A stretch of DNA of 64,000 nt, taken from the NCBI RefSeq assembly GCF_013322225.1, contig NZ_JAAMFB010000005.1, positions 124,001 through 188,000 of the forward strand, in the 5' to 3' direction. The notes below the pieces were generated by a model that had not been told where the DNA came from, made no database searches, and saw only the letters and a program-made list of their open reading frames with translations. Shown here piece by piece: positions 38,176-49,298 of the stretch. Every line of letters starts with the position of its first letter. Position 1 is the first letter of the stretch. The translations under genes and the position numbers were made by a program. The DNA is from Agrobacterium larrymoorei. GTDB lineage: Bacteria > Pseudomonadota > Alphaproteobacteria > Rhizobiales > Rhizobiaceae.

Positions 38176-38197
38176 GCCGCCGGATCGCTCCGGCGGC
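38176..38197. terminator. Convergent hairpin between GFA and DoxX genes
   Basis: GCCGCCGGA/TCCGGCGGC, 9-bp stem, 4-nt loop. On the minus strand it is followed by TTATTTTATTTTCG (T-rich), so it best serves the DoxX gene. Confidence 0.7.
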
Positions 38198-38221
38198 CTG
38201 TCTTCATTCCCGCCTGAAGGG

Positions 38222-38668
38222 TCAGGCAAACTTCGTTGCCAAGCCACGCTTTGCATCGATGGAATATGCACCGGCACCAAATGCGCCGAGCAGAATGTAA
38301 GCGCCAGCCAGCGTGATGTTCTTCATCAGCATGATGCCGTTCAGGGCGTTGATCCAGCCGAGCGCAGGAGCAGGCCAGCCGTCGACGGAAACCGTACCGC
38401 TATGGAAAACGAGGCCGGTGAACACGCAGAATGCTGCTAGTGCGAAAGCAGCAACTTTGGTCTGGAAGCCAACGACGACGGCAAGCCCTGCAACGAATTC
38501 AAACAGGCCTGCGAGATAGGCAAGCGCCGTCGCGGCAGGCAGACCAGCGCCAGTGATCATGCCAGCCGTGCCAGCAGGATCGGCCAGCTTGCCGAAGCCG
38601 GAATAGATAAAGATGAAGGAGAGAAGAATACGTGCGACGAGCACGAGTGCATTCTGGCTGCTGGACAT
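38222..38668 (-). CDS. DoxX-family membrane protein
   Basis: A 148-aa protein with four membrane segments and the DoxX opening LVARILLSFIFIYSGFGKLADP. DoxX-type proteins are small quinone- or thiol-linked membrane proteins; in proteobacteria their roles are mostly unknown. The segment LAYLAGLFEFVAGLAVVVGF and the ending LLGAFGAGAYSIDAKRG are usual. It is a single gene, convergent with GFA and divergent from a transglutaminase-like gene. No partner genes are seen. Confidence 0.88.
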   Translation of the reverse strand: MSSSQNALVLVARILLSFIFIYSGFGKLADPAGTAGMITGAGLPAATALAYLAGLFEFVAGLAVVVGFQTKVAAFALAAFCVFTGLVFHSGTVSVDGWPAPALGWINALNGIMLMKNITLAGAYILLGAFGAGAYSIDAKRGLATKFA

Positions 38669-38938
38669 TGGTGTCTCCGTTTGCGGACCGGGTAGCCCGT
38701 GATGAATTTCTGGAGACGGTTGTGCCGGATTTATTGGATTACTGAAAGATAAACGAGCGAAGACTGTTTGTCTTCATTTTGTGAACAATAAGCACGGCAA
38801 TGCGCGGATTTTGGTTGCATCTCCACCCTGCTTTTCTCGAAATTGGCGAAATAGTTCTTGATCCTCTAGCGACTAGAGATTTTATGACTGAGGCATCCAA
38901 AATGATGGGATGTACATATAGAGATAGAAAAACGATAC

Positions 38939-39676
38939 TTGCGGCAAACGCATTTGCTGGATTTCGGCTCGACGGAGATTTCTGGTCTTGTAGCCGACCG
39001 TGGCTGGAAAGCATTGGAGCCCTTTGAGCAGATTGGCCTAGCTTATACATTCGTTCGTGACGAAATAGCCTTTGGCTACAACAGAGCCGACGACATGCCC
39101 GCGTCCAAAATTTTTAAAGACGGATATGGTCAATGCAACACCAAGGCGACATTGTTGATGGCGCTGCTGCGCGCACTGAATATTTCCTGCCGCCTGCATG
39201 GATTTACCATTCACAAGGGCTTGCAGCGTGGGGTGGTGCCGGAACTGGTCTATGGTCTCGCCCCCGAAGACATTCTGCACAGCTGGGTTGAGATCGAATA
39301 TGATGGCCGTTGGATCAATCTGGAAGGTTTCATTCTGGACCGGCCATTTTTGAAGGCGCTGCAGACAGAGTTCTCCGGTCAGGCCAACAGCCTGTGCGGC
39401 TATGAGGCAGGGACCGATTGCCTGTCGTCGCCGCCTGTCGACTGGGTTGGCAGCGACACCTATATCCAGCGTAGCGGGATCAACGCCGATCTGGGGTTGT
39501 TTGATAGTCCTGACGACTTCTATGCCAGGCACAGACAGAGTTTCGGACCCATCAGGGGGTGGTTGTATCGAAACATCGTGCGGCACTGGATGAATGCGCG
39601 TGTCCGGGGTATCCGGCAAGGTAACATACCGAAATTTCTGAAAGACTCACACGCTCATCAATATCAGCAGGTGTAG
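38939..39676 (+). CDS. Transglutaminase-like protein with uncertain start
   Basis: A 245-aa cysteine-protease-like (transglutaminase superfamily) protein. The catalytic Cys is in DGYGQCNTKATLLMALLRAL and the His in DILHSWVEIEYDG, with WINLEGFIL after it. The first codon that can start here is a TTG at 38939 (translated LRQTHLLDFG); upstream the frame is open only to 38906 and has no ATG. Resemblance to relatives appears to begin close to THLLDF, so the N-terminus is probably near complete. The 5' part (about 38720-39160) is much more AT-rich than the rest, suggesting recent transfer or a recombined edge. The substrate is unknown. Confidence 0.7.
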   Translation: MRQTHLLDFGSTEISGLVADRGWKALEPFEQIGLAYTFVRDEIAFGYNRADDMPASKIFKDGYGQCNTKATLLMALLRALNISCRLHGFTIHKGLQRGVVPELVYGLAPEDILHSWVEIEYDGRWINLEGFILDRPFLKALQTEFSGQANSLCGYEAGTDCLSSPPVDWVGSDTYIQRSGINADLGLFDSPDDFYARHRQSFGPIRGWLYRNIVRHWMNARVRGIRQGNIPKFLKDSHAHQYQQV

Positions 39677-39741
39677 CGCTCTGTCGAGCGGCTAGCCGGT
39701 AAACGGCGGATACCTGAACACGGATTAAGCGGCCAACGCAA

Positions 39742-39767
39742 AAAGGGCGGCCCGAAGACCGCCCTTT
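39742..39767 (-). terminator. Terminator of groESL
   Basis: On the minus strand AAAGGGCGG/CCGCCCTTT, 9-bp stem, 8-nt loop, followed by T residues. It lies 25 nt after the groEL stop. Confidence 0.85.
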
Positions 39768-39791
39768 CGTATTCCAATCGGAATGGACTGA

Positions 39792-41435
<1,644 letters not shown>

Positions 41436-41511
41436 TCAAAACTCCTGGTTTCGAATGGCCGGAACGGGGTCCGGCTTGAAATTGAAAGGAAACGACGGGT
41501 TCAGCCGAAAA

Positions 41512-41808
41512 TCAGCCGATGATACCCATGATGTCGGATTCCTTCATGATCAGAAGGTCTTCGCCGTCGAGCTTGACTTCCGTGCCGGACCACTTGCCGA
41601 ACAGAACGCGGTCGCCAGCCTTTACGTCGAGAGCGACGATCTTGCCGGACTCGTCACGAGCGCCAGTGCCAACAGCGACGATTTCGCCTTCCTGCGGCTT
41701 TTCCTTGGCGGTGTCTGGAATGATGATGCCGCCCTTGGTCTTTGCTTCGGACTCAACGCGACGAACAACGACGCGGTCATGAAGTGGGCGGAAAGTTGTG
41801 CTTGCCAT
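41512..41808 (-). CDS. groES: Co-chaperonin GroES (10 kDa)
   Basis: Lid of the GroEL chamber. The 98-aa protein has the start [22 protein letters not shown] (residues 6-27), the mobile loop [13 protein letters not shown] and the end [17 protein letters not shown]. It is the first gene of groESL, with CIRCE 59 nt upstream of the ATG. Confidence 0.98.
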   Translation of the reverse strand: MASTTFRPLHDRVVVRRVESEAKTKGGIIIPDTAKEKPQEGEIVAVGTGARDESGKIVALDVKAGDRVLFGKWSGTEVKLDGEDLLIMKESDIMGIIG

Positions 41809-41866
41809 TGTCTAATCCCTCGATCAAATGACATTCGCGGATCGAAACGATCCGCCTGGATTGATG

Positions 41867-41893
41867 TTAGCACTCTCATTTTCCGAGTGCTAG
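41867..41893 (-). promoter_or_regulatory. CIRCE element (HrcA operator) of groESL
   Basis: TTAGCACTC-N9-GAGTGCTAG, matching the CIRCE consensus TTAGCACTC-N9-GAGTGCTAA with one end mismatch. HrcA binds it to repress groESL at normal temperature. Confidence 0.95.
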
Positions 41894-41976
41894 CGAGACG
41901 GAGATAAGCAGGCCCTGCGACGGAGTCAAGAACGGCCTGTCGGAAAAATTTCATGTAAAATGGTTACTGCGATTGC

Positions 41977-43302
41977 ATGACAGATTTTTTGCGCTCCGGA
42001 ACTTCATCCACCCACCCCACGCTTTCAGAGCTGACGCTCGTCTTCGCCCGTATCGGCTTGTTGAGCTTCGGCGGCCCTGCCGGGCAGATCGGGATGATGC
42101 ACCGTGTCATCGTCGATGAAAAACGCTGGCTTTCCGAAGAGCGGTTCCTGCATGCGCTAAATTACTGCATGCTTTTGCCTGGGCCTGAGGCGCAGCAACT
42201 CGCGACCTATGCGGGCTGGCTGCTGCATGGCAGGCGCGGCGGCATCATTGCAGGCACGCTTTTCATCCTGCCCGGCTTCCTTGTCATCGTCGCGCTTGCT
42301 TCCGCTTATGCGCTTTATCAGGATACGCACTGGCTGCCTGCGCTGCTGTTCGGTCTGAAAGCGGGTGTGCTGGCCATCGTCATAGAGGCTTTACTGCGCG
42401 TGGCAAAACGAGCTTTGACCAGCCGCTTTCTTGTCAGTATTGCAGCCGCAGCCTTCGTCGCGCTTTTCTTTTTCGGCGTGCCGTTTCCGCTGGTTATTCT
42501 GGTTGCGGGTTTCGCTGGTTTCTTAAGGGCCAGAGGCGCGGTGTCGCAACGACAGTCGGACAATGAACCGCCGAAAATGCTGTCGTTAAAAAGAAGGCTG
42601 GGCGGGGCGTTGGTCGGCGTTGCCATCTGGCAGATACCCTTGGTGCTGGCCTGGTTGCTCGCCGCGCCGCAAACGCTTCTCGATTTGCAAGGCTTTTTCT
42701 CCAAGCTCGCAGTCGTCACCTTCGGCGGCGCTTACGCGGTGCTGGCCTACGTCGCGCAGGTTGCCGTACAAACCCACGGCTGGATGACGGCAACCGAAAT
42801 GCTGGATGGACTGGCGCTGGCCGAAGCGACACCGGGGCCTCTGGTGCTCGTTTTGTCCTATATCGGCTTTCTCGCGGCCTTTCGAAATCCCGGTGGACTG
42901 GAGCCGATGCTGGCAGGTGTGCTGGGCGCAAGCATTGCCGCATGGGCGACCTTTGTGCCGAGCTTCATCTTCATTTTTCTTGGTGCGCCCTATGTGGAGC
43001 GGTTAAGAAACAATGCGGCTTTATCCGGTGCTCTTTCGGCGATCACCGGCGCGGTGGTCGGCGTTATTCTCAATCTCTCGGTCTGGTTCGGACTGCATGT
43101 GCTGTTCGGCAAGGTGGATCGCATCGATCTGCTGCCCGCCATCAATCTTGGCATTTCGCTGCCGCAATGGCAGACACTCGATCTTGCCTCGCTTGGCCTT
43201 TTCATCGTTTCCGCCATCATGCTGTTTCGGCTTAAACTCGGCATGGTGCCTGTGCTGGGGCTGTGCATCGCGGCGGGTCTGGTACGGCTCTGGCTGGCTT
43301 GA
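41977..43302 (+). CDS. chrA: Chromate-type transporter ChrA (two CHR domains)
   Basis: A 441-aa membrane protein of the long-chain chromate (CHR) family that exports chromate by ion exchange in known cases. The N-terminal CHR domain carries ARIGLLSFGGPAGQIGMMH and LLPGPEAQQLATYAGWLLHG; the second half carries the matching FSKLAVVTFGGAYAVLAYV and LAEATPGPLVLVLSYIGF. About 10-12 hydrophobic segments alternate with short loops. It is divergent from groES. No chrB regulator is present beside it, so its job may be something other than chromate resistance. Confidence 0.9.
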   Translation: MTDFLRSGTSSTHPTLSELTLVFARIGLLSFGGPAGQIGMMHRVIVDEKRWLSEERFLHALNYCMLLPGPEAQQLATYAGWLLHGRRGGIIAGTLFILPGFLVIVALASAYALYQDTHWLPALLFGLKAGVLAIVIEALLRVAKRALTSRFLVSIAAAAFVALFFFGVPFPLVILVAGFAGFLRARGAVSQRQSDNEPPKMLSLKRRLGGALVGVAIWQIPLVLAWLLAAPQTLLDLQGFFSKLAVVTFGGAYAVLAYVAQVAVQTHGWMTATEMLDGLALAEATPGPLVLVLSYIGFLAAFRNPGGLEPMLAGVLGASIAAWATFVPSFIFIFLGAPYVERLRNNAALSGALSAITGAVVGVILNLSVWFGLHVLFGKVDRIDLLPAINLGISLPQWQTLDLASLGLFIVSAIMLFRLKLGMVPVLGLCIAAGLVRLWLA

Positions 43303-43395
43303 GCCGAACGCAATCATTTGTCTTTTTCACTTGCCATCGCCATCTCCCTTTGCGATGTCACGATCTGTATTCTTCGAAATAGCTGGAAGCTTTAA

Positions 43396-44244
43396 ATGGC
43401 CCATCGCATTGCCACTCTTGGCGAAATTACCCAACAGTTTGACGTTGTTCTCTCCGATGTGTGGGGCGTTTTGCACAATGGTGTCTCGGCTTTCCCGGCT
43501 GCGGGCGTTGCCCTGGCAGAGGCGCGCAAGGCTGGAAAGACGGTGGTTCTCATCACCAATTCCCCGCGCCCATCGGATGGCGTCATTCCGCAACTGCGTG
43601 CGCTCGGCGTGCCGGATGAAGCCTATGACCGCATCGTCACCTCTGGCGATGTGACCCGTGAACTGATTGCGCAGGGACCAAAAAAGGTTTTCCTGCTTGG
43701 GCCTGAACGCGACCTGCCTCTGTTCGACGGGCTGGATGTCGAGGTGGTTTCCGAGGCGGAAGCCGACGCCGTGGTCTGCACCGGCTTTTTCGATGACGAG
43801 ACTGAGACCCCTGAAGACTATACCAGCATGCTGAAGGACTTCATTAACCGATCCGTGCCGATGATCTGCGCCAACCCGGATCTGGTGGTAGAGCGTGGCG
43901 AGCGCATCATTCCCTGCGCGGGTGCCATGGCCGCCTATTTTGAGCAGCTCGGCGGCGAAATTCGTATTGCTGGCAAACCGCACGCGCCGATCTATGAAGC
44001 CTGCTTTGCAGCGGCAAGAGAAGTACGCGGCGATCTTCAGAAGGATCGCGTTCTTGCCATCGGTGATGGCATGCCGACCGATGTGAAAGGCGCGATTAAC
44101 GCTGGCCTTAATCTGCTTTATATTAGCGGCGGTATCCATGCTGCGGAATATACGCTGAATGGCGAGACGGATGAGGCGCTGCTCAACAGCTATCTGAAAA
44201 GCCAGAATGCTGCTCCCGGCTGGTGGATGCCACGTTTGGCTTAG
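43396..44244 (+). CDS. HAD-superfamily (class IIA) hydrolase, rhizobial TIGR01459 type
   Basis: A 282-aa sugar- or nucleotide-phosphatase-like HAD protein. The nucleophile motif is VVLSDVWGVLHNGV, in which Asp-Val-Trp replaces the classic DxD; motif II is VVLITNSPRPSD and motif III/IV is LAIGDGMPTDVKGAINAG. The NagD-like cap gives CANPDLVVERGE. This form (DxW) marks the conserved alphaproteobacterial TIGR01459 group, whose substrate is not known. RBS GGAAG precedes the ATG. ribF follows after 8 nt and is probably co-transcribed. Confidence 0.87.
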   Translation: MAHRIATLGEITQQFDVVLSDVWGVLHNGVSAFPAAGVALAEARKAGKTVVLITNSPRPSDGVIPQLRALGVPDEAYDRIVTSGDVTRELIAQGPKKVFLLGPERDLPLFDGLDVEVVSEAEADAVVCTGFFDDETETPEDYTSMLKDFINRSVPMICANPDLVVERGERIIPCAGAMAAYFEQLGGEIRIAGKPHAPIYEACFAAAREVRGDLQKDRVLAIGDGMPTDVKGAINAGLNLLYISGGIHAAEYTLNGETDEALLNSYLKSQNAAPGWWMPRLA

Positions 44245-44252
44245 AGGCTATC

Positions 44253-45233
44253 ATGACCGTTTTTCACCGCAACGAGATGAAAGAACCGCTGCCCGAAAGC
44301 CTCAAGGGCGGCGTGATCGCCATCGGCAATTTCGATGGCGTCCATCGCGGCCACCGCGCCGTGTTGGATCGTGCACTGGAACTGGCGAAATCACGGGGCG
44401 TACCGGCGCTGGTGCTGACCTTCGAGCCGCACCCGCGCACCGTGTTCAAGTCCGATACGCCGGTTTTCCGCCTGACGCCGGCTCCGATCAAGGCGCGGCT
44501 TCTGGAAGCGGAAGGCTTTCAGTCCGTGATCGAATACCCGTTCGACAAGGAATTCTCGCAGCGCTCTGCGGAAGATTTCGTCAAGGCGGTGCTGGTGGAC
44601 TGGCTGGGCGCAAGCGCTGTCGTAACCGGCTTCGATTTCCACTTCGGCAAGGGGCGAGAAGGTGGACCGGCTTATCTTATGGAGGCGGGTAAAAGACATG
44701 GTTTCGACGTGATGCTGGTGGATGCGTTTCGCGATGAGGGTGCGGAGGTGATTTCCTCAAGCCGTATCCGGGAATTGCTGGCTGACGGCGATGTTGCCGG
44801 TGCCGCCGGTCTGCTTGGCTATCGCTACACGGTTGCTGCCGAAGTCATTGGCGGGCAGAAGCTTGGTCGCACACTCGGCTATCCGACCGCCAACATGGCG
44901 CTGCCGCCAGAAACGGAACTAAAGCCGGGCATCTATGCCGTGCGCTTCCGCAGAGCAGACGGAACGCTTCACGATGGCGTGGCGAGTTTCGGTTATCGCC
45001 CGACCGTGACGGAAAATGGCGCAGCCCTCCTCGAGACCTATGTTTTCGATTTCAGCGGCGATCTCTACGGCGAAGTCTGCTCGGTGTCCTTCTTCGGCCA
45101 CCTGCGCGATGAACTGAAATTCGACGGGCTGGAGCCGCTTGTCGCACAGATCAAACGCGATGACGAAGAGGCGAGGGCGCTTCTTTCCGGTGTGAAGCCC
45201 TTGAGCGAAGTGGACGCCAAGATCGCTTTTTGA
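44253..45233 (+). CDS. ribF: Bifunctional riboflavin kinase/FAD synthetase
   Basis: Converts riboflavin to FMN and FMN to FAD, both with ATP. The 326-aa protein has the N-terminal FAD synthetase (nucleotidyl transferase) with GVIAIGNFDGVHRGHRAV and the C-terminal riboflavin kinase with GRTLGYPTANM and LKPGIYAVRF. ATG 44253 has GAGG 6 nt upstream; the frame's earlier start at 44223 lies inside the HAD gene. It follows the HAD gene closely and is followed by a 308-nt gap that contains a dispersed repeat before ileS. No FMN riboswitch precedes it, since it lies within an operon. Confidence 0.96.
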   Translation: MTVFHRNEMKEPLPESLKGGVIAIGNFDGVHRGHRAVLDRALELAKSRGVPALVLTFEPHPRTVFKSDTPVFRLTPAPIKARLLEAEGFQSVIEYPFDKEFSQRSAEDFVKAVLVDWLGASAVVTGFDFHFGKGREGGPAYLMEAGKRHGFDVMLVDAFRDEGAEVISSSRIRELLADGDVAGAAGLLGYRYTVAAEVIGGQKLGRTLGYPTANMALPPETELKPGIYAVRFRRADGTLHDGVASFGYRPTVTENGAALLETYVFDFSGDLYGEVCSVSFFGHLRDELKFDGLEPLVAQIKRDDEEARALLSGVKPLSEVDAKIAF

Positions 45234-45541
45234 TGTCTGTTCTGTCGGTTTTGCCGGCAGACGGTGGCCCACAAAAAATCCTTCCTTTTTGGCGGGAAAA
45301 CACATAAACAACCTGCATGAACCAATTTCGGTCGACGTTCATATCCCGAATTATTGGCCCGGCCTTCCGCCCGCTCTGAAAGCCGGAAGGTCCGGGATTT
45401 TGGCGTTTGCTCAAGCATTTCCAGCAAAAGTGCGCAGCGGTTTTGCGTCCGGACAATGCGATATAGAGACACTGAACGCTCTCCGCTTTTGCCATCTTGC
45501 ACTCAAGACGGCGCGACCTTTTCAGGGCGCCGCATAACGGT
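45234..45541 (+). other. Intergenic region between ribF and ileS
   Basis: 308 bases without a convincing gene. It holds an inverted pair CCTTCCG (45363-45369)/CGGAAGG (45384-45390), the dispersed repeat at 45415-45448 and a possible ileS leader. No T-box-like anti-terminator with a specifier loop is visible, as expected in this lineage. Confidence 0.6.
45415..45448. repeat. Dispersed intergenic repeat, copy 2
   Basis: A 34-base unit beginning GCATTTCCAGCAAAAGTG and ending GCGGTTTTGCGT, differing at two positions from copy 1 at 32948-32981. Here it continues with CCGGACAATGCGATA before TAGAGAC, which in copy 1 follows directly. Confidence 0.7.
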
Positions 45542-48448
45542 ATGATCATGAACGACACTGCAGAAAAAATCGATTACTCCTCAACGCTTTACCTGCCGCA
45601 GACGGACTTTCCCATGCGCGCCGGTCTGCCGCAGAAAGAGCCGGAAACCGTCAAGCGCTGGCAGGAAATGGGGCTTTACAAGAAGCTTCGCGCCTCTGCT
45701 GCTGGCCGCGAAAAATTCGTGCTGCATGATGGCCCTCCCTATGCCAACGGCAACATCCATATCGGCCACGCGTTGAACAAGATCCTGAAGGACGTCATCA
45801 CGCGCTCTTTCCAGATGCGCGGGTTCGACTCCAACTACGTTCCCGGCTGGGACTGCCACGGGCTGCCCATCGAATGGAAGATCGAGGAAGCCTATCGCGC
45901 CAAGGGCAAGAACAAGGACGAGGTTCCGATCAACGAATTCCGCAAGGAATGCCGTGAGTTCGCCGCTGGCTGGATCAAGATCCAGGCGGAGGAATTCAAG
46001 CGCCTCGGCATCGAGGGTGATTTCGACAATCCCTACACGACCATGAACTTCCACGCGGAAGCCCGCATCGCTGGCGAACTGCTAAAGATCGCCAAGAGCG
46101 GCCAGCTCTATCGCGGCTCCAAGCCGGTCATGTGGTCGGTGGTCGAGCGCACGGCTTTGGCTGAGGCTGAGGTTGAGTATCACGACGTTGAAAGCGATAC
46201 GATCTGGACGAAGTTCCCGATCGTGACGGGATCGGCTGAGCTTGATGGCGCATCAGTCGTCATCTGGACCACCACGCCATGGACGATCCCCGGTAACCGC
46301 GCCATCTCCTTCTCGTCGCGGATCGCCTACGGTCTGTATGAAGTCACTGCATCTGCCAATGATTTTGGCCCGCAGCCCGGAGATAAGCTCGTCTTTGCGG
46401 ACAAGCTTGCAGCCGAATGCTTCGCCAAGGCAAAGCTTGAATTCAACCGCGTGCGTGACGTGAAGGCCGACGAACTGGCGAAGGTTGTCTGCGCCCATCC
46501 GCTGGCTTCGCTCGGCTACGACTTCGAAGTTCCGCTTCTCGATGGCGACCACGTCACCGATGATGCGGGTACGGGCTTCGTGCATACCGCTCCCGGACAT
46601 GGTCGTGAAGACTTTGACGCATGGATGGCGCAGGCGCGCGAATTGGAAGCTCGTGGCATCTCCACGAAAATCCCTTTCACCGTTGGCGATGACGGCTTCT
46701 ACACCGAAGACGCTCCCGGCTTTGGCCCATCCGCCGAAGGCGGGGCTGCGCGCGTGATGGACGATAACGGCAAGAAGGGCGATGCGAATGAGCGTGTCAT
46801 CAAGGCGCTGATCGCGGCCAACAACCTGTTTGCGCGTGGCCGCTTGAAGCACAGCTATCCGCATAGCTGGCGCTCCAAGAAACCTGTTATCTTCCGCAAC
46901 ACGCCGCAATGGTTCGTCTATATGGACAAGGAATTGGGCGATGGCACCACGCTGCGCTCGCGTTCGCTGTCCGCCATCGATGACACCCGTTTCGTACCCG
47001 CAGGTGGCCAGAACCGTCTTCGTGCGATGATCGAGAACCGCCCGGACTGGGTACTCTCGCGCCAGCGCGCATGGGGCGTTCCAATCGCAGTCTTTGCCGA
47101 TGAAAAGGGCGAAGTGCTGGTCAATGATGCCGTCAACGCCCGCATCCTCGAAGCTTTCGAGGTCGAAGGTGCTGATGCCTGGTTTGCCGATGGTGCCAAG
47201 GAACGCTTCCTCGGCAACGATCATGACCATGCCAAGTGGCATCAGGTCCGCGACATTCTCGATGTGTGGTTCGACAGTGGCTCCACCCACACATTTACGC
47301 TGGAAGACCGCCCGGACCTGAAATGGCCTGCGGACGTCTATCTGGAAGGTTCCGATCAGCATCGCGGCTGGTTCCACTCGTCGCTTCTGGAAAGCTGCGC
47401 GACGCGTGGGCGTGCGCCTTACAACGCCGTCGTCACCCATGGTTTCACCATGGATGAGAAGGGCGAGAAGATGTCCAAGTCCAAGGGCAACGTGACCTCT
47501 CCGCAGGAGGTGATGAAGGACGCGGGAGCGGATATCCTTCGCCTCTGGGTCATGACCTCCGACTACGCGGACGACCTTCGCGTCGGCAAGACGATCATCC
47601 AGACCAATGTCGATTCCTATCGCAAGATCCGCAACACCATCCGTTGGATGCTCGGCACGCTCGCCCATTACAAGGGCGAGGAAATCACTTACAACGACCT
47701 GCCAGAGCTGGAAAAACTGGTGCTGCACCGCCTGTCCGAGCTGGATCAGGTGGTCCGTGACGGCTACGACGCATTCGAGTTCAAGAAGATCGCCCGTTCG
47801 CTGATCGATTTCGCCAATGTCGAGCTTTCGGCCTTCTACTTCGATATCCGCAAGGATGCGCTCTACTGTGACGCGCCATCGTCCCTGAAGCGTCGCGCAG
47901 CACTTTCGGTCATCGCCAAGCTGTTCGATTGCCTCGTGACGTGGCTTGCCCCGATGCTGCCTTTCACGACGGAAGAAGCATGGCTGTCACGTTTCCCGGA
48001 TGCGGAATCCGTGCATCTGGTCCAGTTCCCGGAAATTCCGGCGGAGTGGAAGAACGATGCGCTGGAAGCCAAGTGGGAGAAAATCCGCAAGGTCCGCACG
48101 GTCGTCACCGGCGCGCTGGAAGTCGAGCGCCGTGAAAAGCGCATCGGCTCCTCGCTGGAAGCGGCCCCCGTCGTTCACGTGGCCGACGCGGAGCTGATGG
48201 CAGCACTCGAAGGTCAGGATTTCGCGGAAATCTGCATCACCTCCGACATTTCCGTTGTCGCGGGTGAGGGGCAGGCCGATGATTTCCGTCTGCCTGAAGT
48301 GCAGAAGGTGACGGTGGAGCAGAAGCTGGCGGCAGGTCAAAAATGCGCCCGTTCATGGCGCATCACCACGGATGTCGGCTCTGATCCACAGTACCCGGAT
48401 GTCTCGGCACGTGATGCCGCGGCCCTTCGGGAACTCGCAGCCACGTGA
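45542..48448 (+). CDS. ileS: Isoleucyl-tRNA synthetase
   Basis: Class I synthetase charging tRNA-Ile, with an editing domain that removes valine. The 968-aa protein has the HIGH motif in [16 protein letters not shown], the KMSKS motif in [15 protein letters not shown]1 editing residues around [14 protein letters not shown], and a tRNA-binding C-terminal part. The usual bacterial C-terminal zinc knuckle (CxxC pairs) is reduced to KCARSWRI with no matching second pair, so zinc binding there seems lost. The start is ATG 45542 or ATG 45548 ([10 protein letters not shown]), with no strong ribosome site for either. Confidence 0.96.
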   Translation: MIMNDTAEKIDYSSTLYLPQTDFPMRAGLPQKEPETVKRWQEMGLYKKLRASAAGREKFVLHDGPPYANGNIHIGHALNKILKDVITRSFQMRGFDSNYVPGWDCHGLPIEWKIEEAYRAKGKNKDEVPINEFRKECREFAAGWIKIQAEEFKRLGIEGDFDNPYTTMNFHAEARIAGELLKIAKSGQLYRGSKPVMWSVVERTALAEAEVEYHDVESDTIWTKFPIVTGSAELDGASVVIWTTTPWTIPGNRAISFSSRIAYGLYEVTASANDFGPQPGDKLVFADKLAAECFAKAKLEFNRVRDVKADELAKVVCAHPLASLGYDFEVPLLDGDHVTDDAGTGFVHTAPGHGREDFDAWMAQARELEARGISTKIPFTVGDDGFYTEDAPGFGPSAEGGAARVMDDNGKKGDANERVIKALIAANNLFARGRLKHSYPHSWRSKKPVIFRNTPQWFVYMDKELGDGTTLRSRSLSAIDDTRFVPAGGQNRLRAMIENRPDWVLSRQRAWGVPIAVFADEKGEVLVNDAVNARILEAFEVEGADAWFADGAKERFLGNDHDHAKWHQVRDILDVWFDSGSTHTFTLEDRPDLKWPADVYLEGSDQHRGWFHSSLLESCATRGRAPYNAVVTHGFTMDEKGEKMSKSKGNVTSPQEVMKDAGADILRLWVMTSDYADDLRVGKTIIQTNVDSYRKIRNTIRWMLGTLAHYKGEEITYNDLPELEKLVLHRLSELDQVVRDGYDAFEFKKIARSLIDFANVELSAFYFDIRKDALYCDAPSSLKRRAALSVIAKLFDCLVTWLAPMLPFTTEEAWLSRFPDAESVHLVQFPEIPAEWKNDALEAKWEKIRKVRTVVTGALEVERREKRIGSSLEAAPVVHVADAELMAALEGQDFAEICITSDISVVAGEGQADDFRLPEVQKVTVEQKLAAGQKCARSWRITTDVGSDPQYPDVSARDAAALRELAAT

Positions 48449-48584
48449 TGCAAGAAAGTCGCCGGGTGAATTGCACTTTTGCCGTTCATCCGGTACACCT
48501 GCCTGAAAATGGCCGGATTTTAGCATCAAGGCAAATTGCCGATGCTTCTGGGGATATCAGGACGGCTGGGGCGGAAGGGTTTCA

Positions 48585-49217
48585 ATGAGCATGACGCAGA
48601 GTTTTCGCATGTATCGCACCATTGCAGGCGTATCATTCGTTTGCATGGCATTAAGCGCATGCACAAGCCCAACCTATGGGACGGGCAAAACTGCGGCTGA
48701 ACAGCTCGTAGACGATCTGGGCGATGCCACCTCCATAACGGGTGACCAGAGCAAGCGTAATCTGAAGTACAATCCGCGTCCCGGCCTCGTCGTGCCTGCG
48801 CAGGCCCGCGCCGAACAGCTGGCGCAGCCGCAGCAGAGCCTTGCCAACCGCGAGACCAACCCGCAATGGCCGGAAACGCCGGAAGAAGCCCGCGAGCGTC
48901 TGCGCAAGGAAGCCGACGAGAACCGCGACAACCCGCATTACCGTTCGCCGCTTCTCGCTGGCAACGGTACGAACGGCCAGATGACCGAAAGCCAGAAGTG
49001 GGAAGCTTTCCGCAAGGCCAAGGCCGACGCTCAGGGTGGCTCCATCGTCAACACCAACCAGCGTAAGTTTCTGACCGATCCGCCCGCCGAATATCGCAAC
49101 CTTCCACAGGACCAGCTGGCCGACCTCGGCACGCCGGAAACCAAGAAGGAAAAAGAGCGCAAGAAGAACGCGGAAAAGGCGGGAACCGGCAAGAGCTGGT
49201 GGAACCCGTTCCAGTAA
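48585..49217 (+). CDS. Putative lipoprotein with charged C-terminus
   Basis: A 210-aa protein with a signal and lipobox (VSFVCMALSACTSPTYG, lipid-bearing Cys in ALSAC), anchored probably in the outer or inner membrane on the periplasmic side. Downstream is low-complexity, strongly charged sequence with a QPQQSLANRETNPQWPETPEEARERL zone (about residues 83-108) and a basic Lys/Glu run before KSWWNPFQ. It is conserved in appearance among rhizobia, but I do not recognise a function; a resemblance to the BamF-like lipoproteins of alphaproteobacteria is only a guess. RBS GGAAGGG lies upstream. Confidence 0.75.
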   Translation: MSMTQSFRMYRTIAGVSFVCMALSACTSPTYGTGKTAAEQLVDDLGDATSITGDQSKRNLKYNPRPGLVVPAQARAEQLAQPQQSLANRETNPQWPETPEEARERLRKEADENRDNPHYRSPLLAGNGTNGQMTESQKWEAFRKAKADAQGGSIVNTNQRKFLTDPPAEYRNLPQDQLADLGTPETKKEKERKKNAEKAGTGKSWWNPFQ

Positions 49218-49238
49218 AGCATTTTTCCAGAGTTTTCG

Positions 49239-49270
49239 AACGCGGTGCTTTCAAGTGCCGCGTTTTGTTT
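49239..49270 (+). terminator. Terminator of the lipoprotein gene
   Basis: AACGCGG/CCGCGTT stem with a 12-nt loop and a T-rich tail. Confidence 0.8.
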
Positions 49271-49298
49271 ATTCGATGATATTTGATCGGAAATTATT

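Noticed and set aside
38739-39050. 103-codon minus-strand frame between DoxX and transglutaminase genes
   Set aside because: Lies in AT-rich DNA over the start of the transglutaminase gene, with no motif and no ribosome site.
45234-45541. T-box leader for ileS
   Set aside because: No specifier loop or T-box sequence; T-boxes are not expected in alphaproteobacteria, and the region is occupied by a dispersed repeat.
46253-47728. 491-codon open frame antisense to ileS
   Set aside because: Shadow of ileS codon bias with no recognisable domain or ribosome site.
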